From Vibrio mediterranei (GTDB taxonomy: Bacteria; Pseudomonadota; Gammaproteobacteria; Enterobacterales; Vibrionaceae), in the NCBI RefSeq assembly GCF_900088415.1, contig NZ_FLLQ01000003.1, positions 372,001-436,000 on the forward strand: a stretch of 64,000 nucleotides of DNA, given 5' to 3'. This document shows positions 51,054 through 59,987 of this stretch, piece after piece. The translations under genes were made by a program, and so were the position numbers. Each line of letters opens with the position of its first letter. Position 1 is the stretch's first letter. The notes beneath the pieces are model-generated. The model searched no databases and was not told the origin of the DNA. It saw only the letters and a list, made by a program, of their open reading frames with translations.

Positions 51054-52268
51054 TCAATCTTCGAGTAGTTTTTGTAACAAAACCCCATTTAACATGGCGC
51101 GTTTGATCATAGCGAATGCGCCCATTGTTGGTTGCTTATCGATTTCTGAAGCAACAATCGGTAGTTCTGTATGGAATGTCGTTAATGACTGGTTTTCGAC
51201 ATTACGACGAATCGCTGGGAAGACAATCTCTTTTGCCATGGTAATGTCACCAGCAATAATAATTTTTTGCGGGTTGAACAGGTTAATAGTGATTGCGATG
51301 GCTTTGCCGAGTTGGTTGCCTACTCGAACCAAGCTCTGTTTGGCTAACTCGTCGCCATTTAATGCGTGTGAGCAAACATCTTCAATGGTGATGTGCTCTT
51401 TTAGAGCAAGTGTTGACTCATACCCTTGTTCAATCAGCTTTTTAACGCGTTTGACAATTGCTGGGTTAGCCGCAACCGTTTCTAAGCAGCCAAAGTTGCC
51501 ACATTGGCATTGTTCACCTAGCGGATCGATTTGGATGTGGCCAATTTCACCCACATTGCGGTTGTGCCCTAAGAACACTTGGCCATTGACGATAATACCA
51601 GCACCAGTGCCACGGTGAACACTGACCAATATGGAATCTTGGCAATCACGGCTTGCGCCAAAGTAATGTTCTGCCAGAGCTAAACCACGAATATCGTTAC
51701 CTACAAAACACTCTACTTTGAATTGAGCACGAACTAGATCAGCGAGCTCGAGTTTGTCGATGTCGGTATTTGGCATATATTCAACAACACCCGTAGTCGG
51801 GTTAACCAGACCGGGTAGGGTAATGCCAATAGCAATAAGCTGTTCGATTTTAGGACTGTGTTCTTTTAGAAATTCGCGAAGCGATGTCACCAAGCCTTCG
51901 CTAAGTTCACTTTGATTGGTGTAGTAAAAATCATTATGGGAGAAGGCCATTTCACGGCCACCCAAATCGTAAAGAGAGAACTGCACATAATCTCGACCGA
52001 GACGTACAGCGACAGAGTGGAAAGGCTCCACTGCTGTCGTTAGAGAGATGGCTCTGCGTCCACCTGTTGAGGCTTGTTGAGCGACCTCTTTGATAAGGCC
52101 GCGCTCCAATAATTGGCGGGTAATCTTGGTAACGCTTGCAGGTGCCAGCTGGCTAACATCAGCAACTTGAATGCGAGAAATAGGCCCTTGTTGGTCTATT
52201 AAACGGTAAACCGCTGCACTGTTAAGTTGTTTTACTAAATCTACGTTACCTATTTGTCCGCCATTCAT
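51054..52268 (-). CDS. nagC: N-acetylglucosamine repressor NagC (ROK family)
   Basis: Transcription regulator of 404 residues (E. coli 406) from ATG 52268; a TTG at 52274 would add two residues. The HTH is in the first 75 residues (SRIQVADVSQLAPASVTKITRQLLERGLI), followed by the ROK sugar-binding domain with zinc motif CQCGNFGCLETV near residue 255. It binds GlcNAc 6-phosphate and controls amino-sugar genes, here most likely nagA-nagC and nagE through the 466-bp divergent region. The start is only 2 bp past the nagA stop, so the genes are co-transcribed. Confidence 0.95.
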   Translation of the reverse strand: MNGGQIGNVDLVKQLNSAAVYRLIDQQGPISRIQVADVSQLAPASVTKITRQLLERGLIKEVAQQASTGGRRAISLTTAVEPFHSVAVRLGRDYVQFSLYDLGGREMAFSHNDFYYTNQSELSEGLVTSLREFLKEHSPKIEQLIAIGITLPGLVNPTTGVVEYMPNTDIDKLELADLVRAQFKVECFVGNDIRGLALAEHYFGASRDCQDSILVSVHRGTGAGIIVNGQVFLGHNRNVGEIGHIQIDPLGEQCQCGNFGCLETVAANPAIVKRVKKLIEQGYESTLALKEHITIEDVCSHALNGDELAKQSLVRVGNQLGKAIAITINLFNPQKIIIAGDITMAKEIVFPAIRRNVENQSLTTFHTELPIVASEIDKQPTMGAFAMIKRAMLNGVLLQKLLED

Positions 52269-52270
52269 GC

Positions 52271-53407
52271 TCAATTTTGCTCGTATTGTCCGTTAACAAT
52301 TGTGCCTTGGACATTATAATCTCTATCGAATACGGTCAAGTTAGCAATCATGCCTTTCTTAATACGGCCAAGCTTGTCTTCTAAACCCATTGCTTTAGCA
52401 GGGTAAAGCGTCGCCATTCGTAGAGCTTCGTCCAAAGCGATACCAGCGTGTTCAACTGTGTTCTGAACCGCCTCAATCATTGTAAGTGCGCTGCCACCTA
52501 GCGTGCCGTTTTCATCCACGCACTTACCATCCTTGTAATATACTTTCTTACCGACAAAAATAAAGTAATCCATGTCAGCACCCGCTGGAGCTGTGGCGTC
52601 CGTCACTAATACTAACTTTTCACCTTTCACTTTATGCGCGATGCGAATGTTCGCATAGTCAACATGGAAACCATCGGCAATCACACCGGCGTAGACATCT
52701 GGCGTATCGTAGATAGCACCAACAACGCCTGGCTCACGACCTGTCATTGGCGTCATCGCATTAAATAAATGCGTTGCGAATGTAATGCCAGATTCAAAAC
52801 CTTTACGGGCTTCTTCGTAAGTGGCATTAGTGTGGCCAATTGAGACCACAATACCTGCTTTACGTAGCTTTTCGATATGCTCTGGTGCGTTTTGTTCCGG
52901 AGCTAAGGTCACTTTTGCGACGAGGTCGCGGTTTTCACAGATAAGGTCGATCATTGCATCGTCAGATTGACGAATGAAGTCAGGGCTATGAATGCCTTTT
53001 TTCGCAACGTTTAGGTAAGGACCCTCTAGGTGTAGGCCAAGAGAGTGGTTTTGGTACTGGCTGTGGTATTCGCGAGCAGCGGTCAATGCCTGACGCATAT
53101 TGTCATCAGATGAAGTAATCAGCGTAGGTAAGAAGCTAGTACAGCCTGACTTAAGGTTAGCTCTATGCATGGTATGGATAGTGTCAGCGGTTATTTCGTC
53201 ATTGAACATCACACCGCCACAGCCGTTTAGCTGCAAATCAATAAAACCCGGGCTTAGGTTTGCACCGTTTAAATCCAAGCACTTAATGTCACTTGGAAGC
53301 TCTGCGCTAGGCAGAACTGACTCGATTTGGTCACCATTGATTAGCACCGCATGATTGGTGAGAACGTCACTACCCGTGAAGATCTTACAGTTAGTTAATG
53401 CATACAT
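52271..53407 (-). CDS. nagA: N-acetylglucosamine-6-phosphate deacetylase
   Basis: Cytoplasmic amidohydrolase of 378 residues that removes acetate from GlcNAc 6-phosphate. Metal and catalytic residues: [12 protein letters not shown] (near residue 56), HLEGPYLN (near 127), GHTNA (near 190), HLFNAM (near 215) and the catalytic aspartate in VTDATAPAG (near 268). It is the first gene of a nagA-nagC operon. Unlike E. coli there is no nagB (glucosamine-6-phosphate deaminase) next to it and no nagD after nagC, so nagB must be elsewhere. Confidence 0.96.
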   Translation of the reverse strand: MYALTNCKIFTGSDVLTNHAVLINGDQIESVLPSAELPSDIKCLDLNGANLSPGFIDLQLNGCGGVMFNDEITADTIHTMHRANLKSGCTSFLPTLITSSDDNMRQALTAAREYHSQYQNHSLGLHLEGPYLNVAKKGIHSPDFIRQSDDAMIDLICENRDLVAKVTLAPEQNAPEHIEKLRKAGIVVSIGHTNATYEEARKGFESGITFATHLFNAMTPMTGREPGVVGAIYDTPDVYAGVIADGFHVDYANIRIAHKVKGEKLVLVTDATAPAGADMDYFIFVGKKVYYKDGKCVDENGTLGGSALTMIEAVQNTVEHAGIALDEALRMATLYPAKAMGLEDKLGRIKKGMIANLTVFDRDYNVQGTIVNGQYEQN

Positions 53408-53674
53408 AGTTAGCGAATCCTTGTGTTGTATTCTCTTTAGCTCATTGCGGTTATCGAAACAGTGAAGATTCGACTTAGTTTTCTGCTTGTAGCAATGAGA
53501 CGGATTTAGTAGTCAGCAAGTTTTAATTAGATAAAACAGTCAAAGTAACTTAATGATAATGAGGGAGTTATTGTTATTTTATGTGTAGTCATTACATTGG
53601 AAAAGTTGATTCCAATCGCAAAATAATCGCTACTTAGTGCAACTCTCTCAGGCAAAATCCTACTTAGATTTTGC

Positions 53675-53696
53675 TATTTTTTCGTATGATAAAATA
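53675..53696. promoter_or_regulatory. NagC-like operator 1
   Basis: TATTTT, 10-nt centre containing CG, AAAATA. AT-rich arms around a CG-containing centre are typical of NagC sites. Confidence 0.5.
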
Positions 53697-53742
53697 AGTT
53701 TTATGATCTAGCTAGCAAAAAGCCTCTATTTTGGCAAAAACT

Positions 53743-53758
53743 GGTGATTATGATCACA
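53743..53758 (+). promoter_or_regulatory. CRP site upstream of nagE
   Basis: GGTGA-TTATGA-TCACA matches the CRP core at 9 of 10 positions, between the two NagC-like repeats. Confidence 0.65.
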
Positions 53759-53770
53759 AATGGTGAGGTT

Positions 53771-53792
53771 TTAATTTGCGGAGCAAAATTAA
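53771..53792. promoter_or_regulatory. NagC-like operator 2
   Basis: TTAATTTGC-GGA-GCAAAATTAA, a nearly perfect inverted repeat about 80 bp before nagE. Confidence 0.5.
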
Positions 53793-53873
53793 TTTCATAA
53801 ACTGAATAGGACTAAATTGAACGGCTAAAATAAGTCGTCCAACAAAATTCAAATCCTATAGGGGGAACTTAAG

Positions 53874-55442
53874 GTGAATATGCTAGGATATGCACAGAAG
53901 CTAGGTAAAGCGTTAATGCTACCTATCGCAACGCTTCCGATTGCGGCGCTTCTACTACGTTTGGGTCAAGGCGACCTTTTAGACATTCCATTTATGGCGC
54001 AAGCTGGTGGAGCGATTTTCGGTCAACTACCTCTGCTATTCGGTCTAGGTATTGCGATTGGTCTTTCTAAAGACGGTAACGGTGCAGCAGGTCTTGCTGG
54101 TGCAGTTGCTTACTTCGTTCTAACTGCGACAGCAACAACAATCAACGCTGACGTTAACATGTCATTCTTCGGTGGTATCTTCGCAGGTATCATTGCAGGT
54201 CACTCTTACAACGCATTCCATGCGACTCGTCTTCCAGAATGGTTGGCATTCTTCGCAGGTAAGCGTCTAGTTCCTATCATGGCTGGTCTATTTGCTCTAG
54301 TAGCAGGTGCGATCTCAGGTGTGGTTTGGCCTAGCATCCAAGGTGGTCTTGACGCTCTAGCACACGCAGTATCAACTTCTGGCGCAATTGGTCAGTTCGT
54401 TTATGGTACGCTTAACCGTGCACTTATCCCTGTAGGTCTTCACCACGTTCTTAACTCATACTTCTGGTTCGGTATGGGTACGTGTCAAGAAGTTCTAGTT
54501 ACTGGCGCTCAAGCTGCTGGTCAAGCGCTTCCTTCTCTACAACAGCTTTGTGTAGACCCAGCTCTTGCTAAGACTCTAGTAGCTGGTCAAGCTCATACAT
54601 TCGAGTTTGCTAACTCTGTAACTCCTGAAATCACAGCAACAGTTAAAGAAGTTACTGAAACAGTGAAAACTGGTGACCTACACCGCTTCTTCGGCGGCGA
54701 TAAGAGCGCTGGTGTATTCATGAACGGCTTCTTCCCTGTAATGATGTTTGGTCTACCAGGTGCAGCACTAGCAATGTACCTAGCAGCACCTGCTGAGAAA
54801 CGCAGCCAAGTTGGTGGTGCACTATTCTCTGTAGCATTCTGTTCATTCCTAACTGGTATCACAGAGCCACTAGAGTTCATGTTTGTATTCCTAGCACCTG
54901 CACTATATGCAATGCACGCAGTATTTACTGGTCTAGCTCTAGTTGTTGCTAACATGTTTGGTACGCTACACGGCTTCGGCTTCTCTGCTGGTCTAATCGA
55001 CTTCGTATTGAACTGGGGTCTAGCTACGAAACCATTCACACTACTACTAATCGGTCTAGGCTTCGGTGCTCTATACTTCTTCACATTCAGCTTCGCAATC
55101 CGCGCTTTCAACCTGAAGTCGCCTGGTCGTGAAGACGATGATGTAGAAGTAGAAGTTGACGGTGACGTGAAAAACGGTGACCTAGCTCGCCAATACCTAA
55201 AAGCCCTAGGTGGTCACGATAACCTAACTTCAATCGATGCTTGTATCACACGTCTACGTCTAACGCTTAAAGACCGCTCTGTTGCTGACGAAGCGGTACT
55301 TAAAAAGCTAGGTGCGAAAGGTGTAGTGAAACTAGGTGAAAATAACCTACAAGTTATCCTAGGCCCTCTAGCTGAAATCATTGCCGGTGAAATGAAGTCT
55401 ATCGGTGCTGGTGAAGACCTATCAGAAGTAAAACTTCCATAG
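53874..55442 (+). CDS. nagE: PTS N-acetylglucosamine EIICB (NagE)
   Basis: Inner-membrane transporter of 522 residues that imports and phosphorylates N-acetylglucosamine. The EIIC part (1-390, about ten spans) matches NagE: MNMLGYAQKLGKALMLPIATLP, LPGAALAMYLAAP, FLTGITEPLEFMFVFLAP. The EIIB part at the C-terminus has the active cysteine in SIDACITRLRL near residue 455. E. coli NagE carries a third domain, EIIA, at its end; here it is missing, so a separate glucose-type EIIA must serve it. The GTG start at 53874 keeps the usual MNxLG beginning and has GGGGG upstream; ATG 53880 is an alternative. Codon use is strongly biased. Confidence 0.94.
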   Translation: MNMLGYAQKLGKALMLPIATLPIAALLLRLGQGDLLDIPFMAQAGGAIFGQLPLLFGLGIAIGLSKDGNGAAGLAGAVAYFVLTATATTINADVNMSFFGGIFAGIIAGHSYNAFHATRLPEWLAFFAGKRLVPIMAGLFALVAGAISGVVWPSIQGGLDALAHAVSTSGAIGQFVYGTLNRALIPVGLHHVLNSYFWFGMGTCQEVLVTGAQAAGQALPSLQQLCVDPALAKTLVAGQAHTFEFANSVTPEITATVKEVTETVKTGDLHRFFGGDKSAGVFMNGFFPVMMFGLPGAALAMYLAAPAEKRSQVGGALFSVAFCSFLTGITEPLEFMFVFLAPALYAMHAVFTGLALVVANMFGTLHGFGFSAGLIDFVLNWGLATKPFTLLLIGLGFGALYFFTFSFAIRAFNLKSPGREDDDVEVEVDGDVKNGDLARQYLKALGGHDNLTSIDACITRLRLTLKDRSVADEAVLKKLGAKGVVKLGENNLQVILGPLAEIIAGEMKSIGAGEDLSEVKLP

Positions 55443-55468
55443 TCTAGCTACTCATTGATTTCCATAGT

Positions 55469-55497
55469 AAAGCCTCTCATTTGAGAGGCTTTTTTTA
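55469..55497 (+). terminator. nagE terminator
   Basis: AAAGCCTCTC / GAGAGGCTTT with loop ATTT, then T7. Confidence 0.92.
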
Positions 55498-55645
55498 TGC
55501 CTCTTTTCTTCTGCTTTTTCACCGTTCAACTTTCAGTACTAAAATAATCTTGTGAAAATGCGAGTTCTTGTTGAGGTTTCGCAAGGAATTGTGGATCATT
55601 AGCGTTTATATATCTGACAATACTTAAAACATAGAGGTGTTATAG

Positions 55646-57313
55646 ATGAGTGAAGCTGAGGCTCGTCCATCGAACTTTATTCGCCAAATCATTGATAAAG
55701 ATTTAGCGGATGGCAAGCATACTAGCGTGCATACTCGTTTTCCGCCGGAGCCAAATGGTTACCTGCATATCGGTCACGCAAAATCTATTTGTTTAAACTT
55801 CGGTATTGCTCAGGACTATCAGGGACAATGTAATCTTCGTTTTGATGATACAAACCCTGAAAAAGAAGACGTTGAATACGTTGAGTCGATTAAGAATGAT
55901 GTAAGCTGGTTAGGCTTTGAGTGGTCTGGTGACGTGTGTTATTCATCAAACTACTTCGATAAGCTTTACGAGTATGCGGTTGAATTGATTAATAAAGGCT
56001 TAGCGTATGTTGACGAGCTAAGTCCAGAGCAGATCCGCGAGTATCGTGGAACGCTTACCGCACCTGGTAAACCAAGCCCATATCGTGATCGTTCAGTTGA
56101 AGAGAACTTAGCGCTATTCGAAAAAATGCGTGATGGCGGCTTCGAAGAGGGTACAGCTTGTCTTCGTGCCAAGATCGACATGAGTTCATCATTTATGGTT
56201 ATGCGCGATCCTGTGCTTTATCGTGTTCGTTTCGCTCACCACCATCAAACAGGTGACAAGTGGTGCATTTATCCGATGTATGACTTCACTCACTGTATTT
56301 CAGATGCGCTTGAGGGCATTACCCACTCGCTATGTACGTTAGAGTTCCAAGATAACCGTCGCTTGTACGACTGGGTTCTTGAAAACATCACTATTGATTG
56401 CCAACCGCATCAGTATGAGTTCAGTCGTCTGAACTTGGAATACACAGTGATGTCAAAGCGTAAGCTTAACCAACTGGTGACTGAGAAACTGGTTAACGGC
56501 TGGGATGACCCGCGTATGCCAACGATTTCTGGTCTGCGTCGTCGTGGATTTACGCCTGCTTCAATTCGTGAGTTCTGCAAACGTATCGGTGTGACAAAAC
56601 AAGAGAACATGATCGAGTTTGGTTCTCTAGAGTCATGCGTTCGCGATGATTTGAATGAGAACGCTCCTCGTGCAATGGCTGTTTTAGATCCTGTGAAGAT
56701 TGTGATCGAAAACTACCAAGGTGAAGGTGAAACCTTATCAATTGCAAATCACCCGAATAAACCAGAAATGGGTACACGTGAAGTACCATTTACTCGTGAA
56801 GTTTGGATTGAACGTGAAGATTTCCGCGAAGAAGCCAACAAGAAGTATAAGCGTCTTGTTTTAGGTAAAGAAGTTCGTTTACGTGGTGCCTATGTCATCA
56901 AAGCAGAGCGCATTGAGAAAGACGAAGCTGACAATATTACTACGATTTTCTGTAGTTACGATGCTGATACGCTAGGTAAAAATCCAGCTGACGGTCGTAA
57001 AGTGAAAGGCGTTATTCACTGGGTATCAGCGGATAAAGGTCTACCTGCTGAGATTCGCCTGTATGATCGCTTGTTTACTGTTGCTAACCCTGCGGCGGCG
57101 GATAACTTTGCTGAAACCATCAATCCAGAGTCTCTAGTTGTGTCAAAGGGCTTTGTAGAGCCAAGTTTGGCAGTAGCAGATGCTTCTCAAGGTTACCAAT
57201 TTGAGCGTATGGGTTACTTCTGTGCGGACATCAAAGACTCTAGTGCTGAATCTTTGGTTTTCAACCGTACCGTTGGTCTACGTGATACTTGGGCTAAGGT
57301 CGAAGCAAAATAA
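55646..57313 (+). CDS. glnS: Glutaminyl-tRNA synthetase
   Basis: Class I synthetase of 555 residues (E. coli 554). The ATP-site motif HIGH is in [15 protein letters not shown] near residue 41, the KMSKS-type motif is VMSKRKL near 268, and [11 protein letters not shown] near 65 is typical of GlnRS. The C-terminal anticodon-binding beta-barrels are complete. ATG 55646 has AGAGGTG upstream. It is encoded after nagE as in E. coli. Two hairpin terminators follow. Confidence 0.97.
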   Translation: MSEAEARPSNFIRQIIDKDLADGKHTSVHTRFPPEPNGYLHIGHAKSICLNFGIAQDYQGQCNLRFDDTNPEKEDVEYVESIKNDVSWLGFEWSGDVCYSSNYFDKLYEYAVELINKGLAYVDELSPEQIREYRGTLTAPGKPSPYRDRSVEENLALFEKMRDGGFEEGTACLRAKIDMSSSFMVMRDPVLYRVRFAHHHQTGDKWCIYPMYDFTHCISDALEGITHSLCTLEFQDNRRLYDWVLENITIDCQPHQYEFSRLNLEYTVMSKRKLNQLVTEKLVNGWDDPRMPTISGLRRRGFTPASIREFCKRIGVTKQENMIEFGSLESCVRDDLNENAPRAMAVLDPVKIVIENYQGEGETLSIANHPNKPEMGTREVPFTREVWIEREDFREEANKKYKRLVLGKEVRLRGAYVIKAERIEKDEADNITTIFCSYDADTLGKNPADGRKVKGVIHWVSADKGLPAEIRLYDRLFTVANPAAADNFAETINPESLVVSKGFVEPSLAVADASQGYQFERMGYFCADIKDSSAESLVFNRTVGLRDTWAKVEAK

Positions 57314-57320
57314 TCACTTT

Positions 57321-57346
57321 AAGCCTCTCTTTTCTAAGAGAGGCTT
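57321..57346 (+). terminator. Hairpin after glnS
   Basis: AAGCCTCTCT / AGAGAGGCTT with loop TTTCTA, no clear T-run; the next hairpin carries the T-run. Confidence 0.6.
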
Positions 57347-57354
57347 TAGATACT

Positions 57355-57384
57355 AAAAAACCAGCCACAATGGCTGGTTTTTTT
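57355..57384 (+). terminator. Bidirectional terminator between glnS and fur
   Basis: CCAGCCA / TGGCTGG with loop CAA, A6 before and T7 after. Confidence 0.92.
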
Positions 57385-57404
57385 AATTCTACCCATTTTG
57401 CGTG

Positions 57405-57851
57405 TTAACGAGGTTCGTGCGCTTTAGGGTTATCTTTGCATGCTCCACCAATGCACTTACCATAGAGGTAAAGGCTGTGGTTGGTGAGTTCGATATTATA
57501 ACGAGCGGCAATCTCTTTTTGACGAGTTTCAATCACATCGTCAGAGAACTCGATAACCTCACCACAATCTAGGCACACAAGGTGATCATGATGGTGCTGA
57601 GTAGAAAGCTCAAATACCGATTTACCACCTTCGAAGTGATGGCGTGTAACAATACCCGCATCATCAAATTGGTTTAGAACACGGTAAACCGTTGCTAAAC
57701 CGATCTCTTCTCCAAGATCGATGAGCTTCTTGTACAGATCTTCTGCACTGATATGTTGGTACTCTGGCTTCTGCAGTACTTCTAAAATTTTTAGTCGCGG
57801 CAGCGTGACTTTCAGTCCCGCGTCTTTAAGTGCCTTATTGTTGTCTGACAT
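57405..57851 (-). CDS. fur: Ferric uptake regulator
   Basis: Iron-responsive repressor of 148 residues from ATG 57851 (MSDNNKALKDAGLKVTLPR); an earlier ATG at 57878 would add nine residues that Fur proteins lack. The winged HTH is in the first 80 residues; the metal-binding hinge is HHHDHLVCLDCGEVIEF near residue 87-103, with the C-terminal CIGGACKDN cysteines. It binds Fe(II) and represses iron-uptake genes. It is monocistronic. In enteric bacteria fldA is directly upstream of fur; here fldA is about 1.2 kb away on the same strand with two unrelated genes between. Confidence 0.97.
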   Translation of the reverse strand: MSDNNKALKDAGLKVTLPRLKILEVLQKPEYQHISAEDLYKKLIDLGEEIGLATVYRVLNQFDDAGIVTRHHFEGGKSVFELSTQHHHDHLVCLDCGEVIEFSDDVIETRQKEIAARYNIELTNHSLYLYGKCIGGACKDNPKAHEPR

Positions 57852-58042
57852 AAACTTTCCTGTAATGATCTGCAGCAATAAACAGATTTCAGTAATCTAT
57901 TCATTATAGGGTACTACAGCGTAACAATAAACCTCGAACTTCAAAGGGTTACTAAGTATTAACATAGAAGGCGAACAATGTCACTTTACAAACACATCTG
58001 ACCAGTTACAATTCGTTTACATATCAAGTTGGATTGCGAGTT

Positions 58043-58555
58043 ATGGATAAACGATTAGCGAAAATTTATAAACCCAAATACGTGAAGTTTGCATTGAACA
58101 TCTGGCCACCCTTTTGGGGAGCCGGGATAAAAATCACTGAGATCAGTGAGGATTTTCGTTCAGTTAAAGTGCGGTTAAAACTGAAGTGGTGGAACAAAAA
58201 TGCCAATCGTTCCCAGTTTGGCGGCAGTATTTTCGCCATGACTGATCCTATCTATTCGTTGATGTTGATGGGAATTCTTCGCGAGCAATATTATGTTTGG
58301 GATAAAGAAGCCAGTATCGATTTTATCAAGCCAGGTTTTTCTGACTTAAATGCTGAGTTTGTCGTGAGCCAAGATATGTTGGACGGCATTCTACATAGCA
58401 CGGCAACAGGGGATAAGTGCTTTCCAGAGTTTGTCACTCACATTCACAACCAACATGGTGAGATCGTCGCCACCATCCAACGTAAACTTTATATTCGTAA
58501 GAAGCCTAAATATCGCGCAGAAACGGAAAATGAAACGACGTCGGTGCAAGCTTAG
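58043..58555 (+). CDS. DUF4442 hotdog-fold protein
   Basis: Protein of 170 residues from ATG 58043 (TTG 58034 is a less likely start). The central part, RSQFGGSIFAMTDPIYSLMLMGIL followed by DKEASIDFIKPG, matches the DUF4442/PaaI-like hotdog family, whose members are related to acyl-CoA thioesterases. No signal peptide or membrane span is clear, though the N-terminus is basic and aromatic. It diverges from fur with 191 bp between. The function is not established; acyl-thioester hydrolysis is the reasonable guess. Confidence 0.78.
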   Translation: MDKRLAKIYKPKYVKFALNIWPPFWGAGIKITEISEDFRSVKVRLKLKWWNKNANRSQFGGSIFAMTDPIYSLMLMGILREQYYVWDKEASIDFIKPGFSDLNAEFVVSQDMLDGILHSTATGDKCFPEFVTHIHNQHGEIVATIQRKLYIRKKPKYRAETENETTSVQA

Positions 58556-58629
58556 TTTTTACCAGTAGTACACAACACGGTTATGGTTTGGTTTATTATT
58601 AACTGAATTAATGATGTAGTGAGGTGACA

Positions 58630-59037
58630 GTGAAGCGTTTAATCATTTTGGGTTTAACAGTGCTCTTTAGCGGTACTGTATTTTCAGAAACCTTAACACC
58701 TGAAATTTTGAGACAGCTCAACGACGATCTTGCTCATACTCAATTTAAGCAAGTTGACCCTAAAATCACAATCTCTGATATGCACCTTGCGCTCAATGAT
58801 GGGATTTTGTTTAGAACGACCACATATCGATATGCGGGAGACCCAGAAACAGAATCAATGACTACCTGGATGCTAGAGGCGATGACTCAGCAAGTCTGTC
58901 AGCAGCTGATGCCTATACTTAATGGACGGTTTAGTAATGTTAGCCAAATTGCTGCAACAGAGTCGATTGAGTTTGAAACAGGCCAAATTGCATCCAAAAC
59001 CCGAATTTGTAGTGCTTCTGATACCCAATCAAAATAA
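58630..59037 (+). CDS. Small exported protein of unknown function
   Basis: Protein of 135 residues from GTG 58630, where GAGG lies 5 bp upstream; GTG 58624 would add two residues. A signal peptide is clear (VKRLIILGLTVLFSGTVFS, cleavage before ETLT). The mature part of about 115 residues has two cysteines (QVCQQL and TRICSA), which may form a disulfide. I do not recognise the family. It lies 74 bp after the DUF4442 gene on the same strand and has a strong terminator just past its stop, so the two may be co-transcribed. Confidence 0.75.
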   Translation: MKRLIILGLTVLFSGTVFSETLTPEILRQLNDDLAHTQFKQVDPKITISDMHLALNDGILFRTTTYRYAGDPETESMTTWMLEAMTQQVCQQLMPILNGRFSNVSQIAATESIEFETGQIASKTRICSASDTQSK

Positions 59038-59064
59038 AAAAACCTCCTAATTGGAGGTTTTTTT
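59034..59064 (+). terminator. Bidirectional terminator before fldA
   Basis: AACCTCC / GGAGGTT with loop TAATT, A7 before and T-run after. Confidence 0.92.
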
Positions 59065-59085
59065 GCACTCACGTTGAAGAGTGAA

Positions 59086-59619
59086 TTAATCTTCTAGCTC
59101 AGCTAAGCACATTTCTTCATAAAGTTGCTTAGTCCAGTTAGATACGCGCTCATCAGTTAGTTCTGGCTGGCGGTCTTCGTCGATACACAGGCCAACGAAT
59201 TGTGACTCATCGCCTTCAACAAGTGCTTTAGAAGCTTCAAACTCGTACCCTTCAGTTGGTGTGTAACCAATGATAGTACCGCCTTTTGCTTCAACGATGT
59301 CACGTACTGTACCCATAGCATCACAGAAGTACTCTGCGTAGTCTTCTTGGTCACCACAGCCAAAGATAGCAACAAGCTTAGTTGAGAAGTCAATGCCTTC
59401 TAGCTCTGGGAAGAAATCATCCCAATCTGCTTGAGCTTCGCCGTAATACCAAGTTGGGATACCTAAAAGCAGTAAATCGAAGTTGTCGATATCTTCTTTG
59501 CTGCTTTTTGCAATGTCTTGAACGTGAACGAGCTGTTTACCCAATTGTTTTTGGATCATCTTTGCAATAGCTTCTGTGTTGCCAGTATCGCTACCAAAGA
59601 ATAGACCTACACTTGCCAT
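59086..59619 (-). CDS. fldA: Flavodoxin
   Basis: FMN-containing electron carrier of 177 residues that supplies electrons to reductive enzymes such as MetH, IspG/IspH and radical-SAM proteins. The FMN phosphate loop FFGSDTGNTEAIA is at residue 8; the aromatic FMN-stacking segments are TWYYGE near 58 and GCGDQEDYAEYFCDA near 88. Long-chain flavodoxin type. It is the last gene of a ybfF-DUF2788-fldA minus-strand group, 48 bp after the DUF2788 gene, and is followed by a terminator. Confidence 0.96.
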   Translation of the reverse strand: MASVGLFFGSDTGNTEAIAKMIQKQLGKQLVHVQDIAKSSKEDIDNFDLLLLGIPTWYYGEAQADWDDFFPELEGIDFSTKLVAIFGCGDQEDYAEYFCDAMGTVRDIVEAKGGTIIGYTPTEGYEFEASKALVEGDESQFVGLCIDEDRQPELTDERVSNWTKQLYEEMCLAELED

Positions 59620-59667
59620 AGATTCAGTACCTTTTCATTGTCTGTGTTGGATTAAGGAACCGGAACG

Positions 59668-59889
59668 TTAGCCGAGTCCTGTGCCTTCCCAGCTGAGCTG
59701 AATAATGCCTTTTGCGACAAAACCTGCACACCCTAAGAACAGCACAAGCCATACAATACGTCGACCAAAAACAGGAACATTACCTTGTTTGAGGACATCT
59801 TTGATTGCCATACCGATCAAAAAGAAGATCGCTGCAAACAGTAGATCCAAACCAATAGATTCCAGTTTGTTTATGTAGTCGTAAAGCAT
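59668..59889 (-). CDS. DUF2788 small membrane protein
   Basis: Protein of 73 residues with two hydrophobic spans, about 14-30 (LDLLFAAIFFLIGMAI) and 44-64 (IVWLVLFLGCAGFVAKGII). It matches DUF2788 and is found in this place, between ybfF and fldA, in Vibrio. The function is unknown. Synteny with flavodoxin may reflect co-expression only. Confidence 0.82.
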   Translation of the reverse strand: MLYDYINKLESIGLDLLFAAIFFLIGMAIKDVLKQGNVPVFGRRIVWLVLFLGCAGFVAKGIIQLSWEGTGLG

Positions 59890-59987
59890 GGTATTCCTTT
59901 ATGCCAATATGCTTGCGCGGAACTATACCACTGTTGTTCGATAAAGTTAATGCGTGCTCGCAGTCGAGTAATGGTTTGACGTCAAAT

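Larger units (their letters stand above)
53408..53873. promoter_or_regulatory. nagA-nagE divergent control region
   Basis: 466 bp without a gene. It holds two NagC-like inverted repeats (53675-53696 and 53771-53792) and a CRP site (53743-53758), all on the nagE side. The 53408-53600 part carries the nagA leader; I see no further motif there. Confidence 0.7.

Noticed and set aside
50953..51057. Longer Kef-type antiporter start at 51057
   Set aside because: The extension would translate the nagC terminator and overlap the nagC end; ATG 50952 begins at the first membrane span.
51094..51618. Long open frame of 174 codons antisense to nagC
   Set aside because: Antisense shadow of a well-conserved gene; no start context or homology. 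The same applies to the antisense frames at 50177-50533, 54593-55111, 41626-42138 and 47473-47919.
57852..57878. Nine-residue N-terminal extension of Fur
   Set aside because: Fur proteins start with MSDNN-like residues, which fits ATG 57851.
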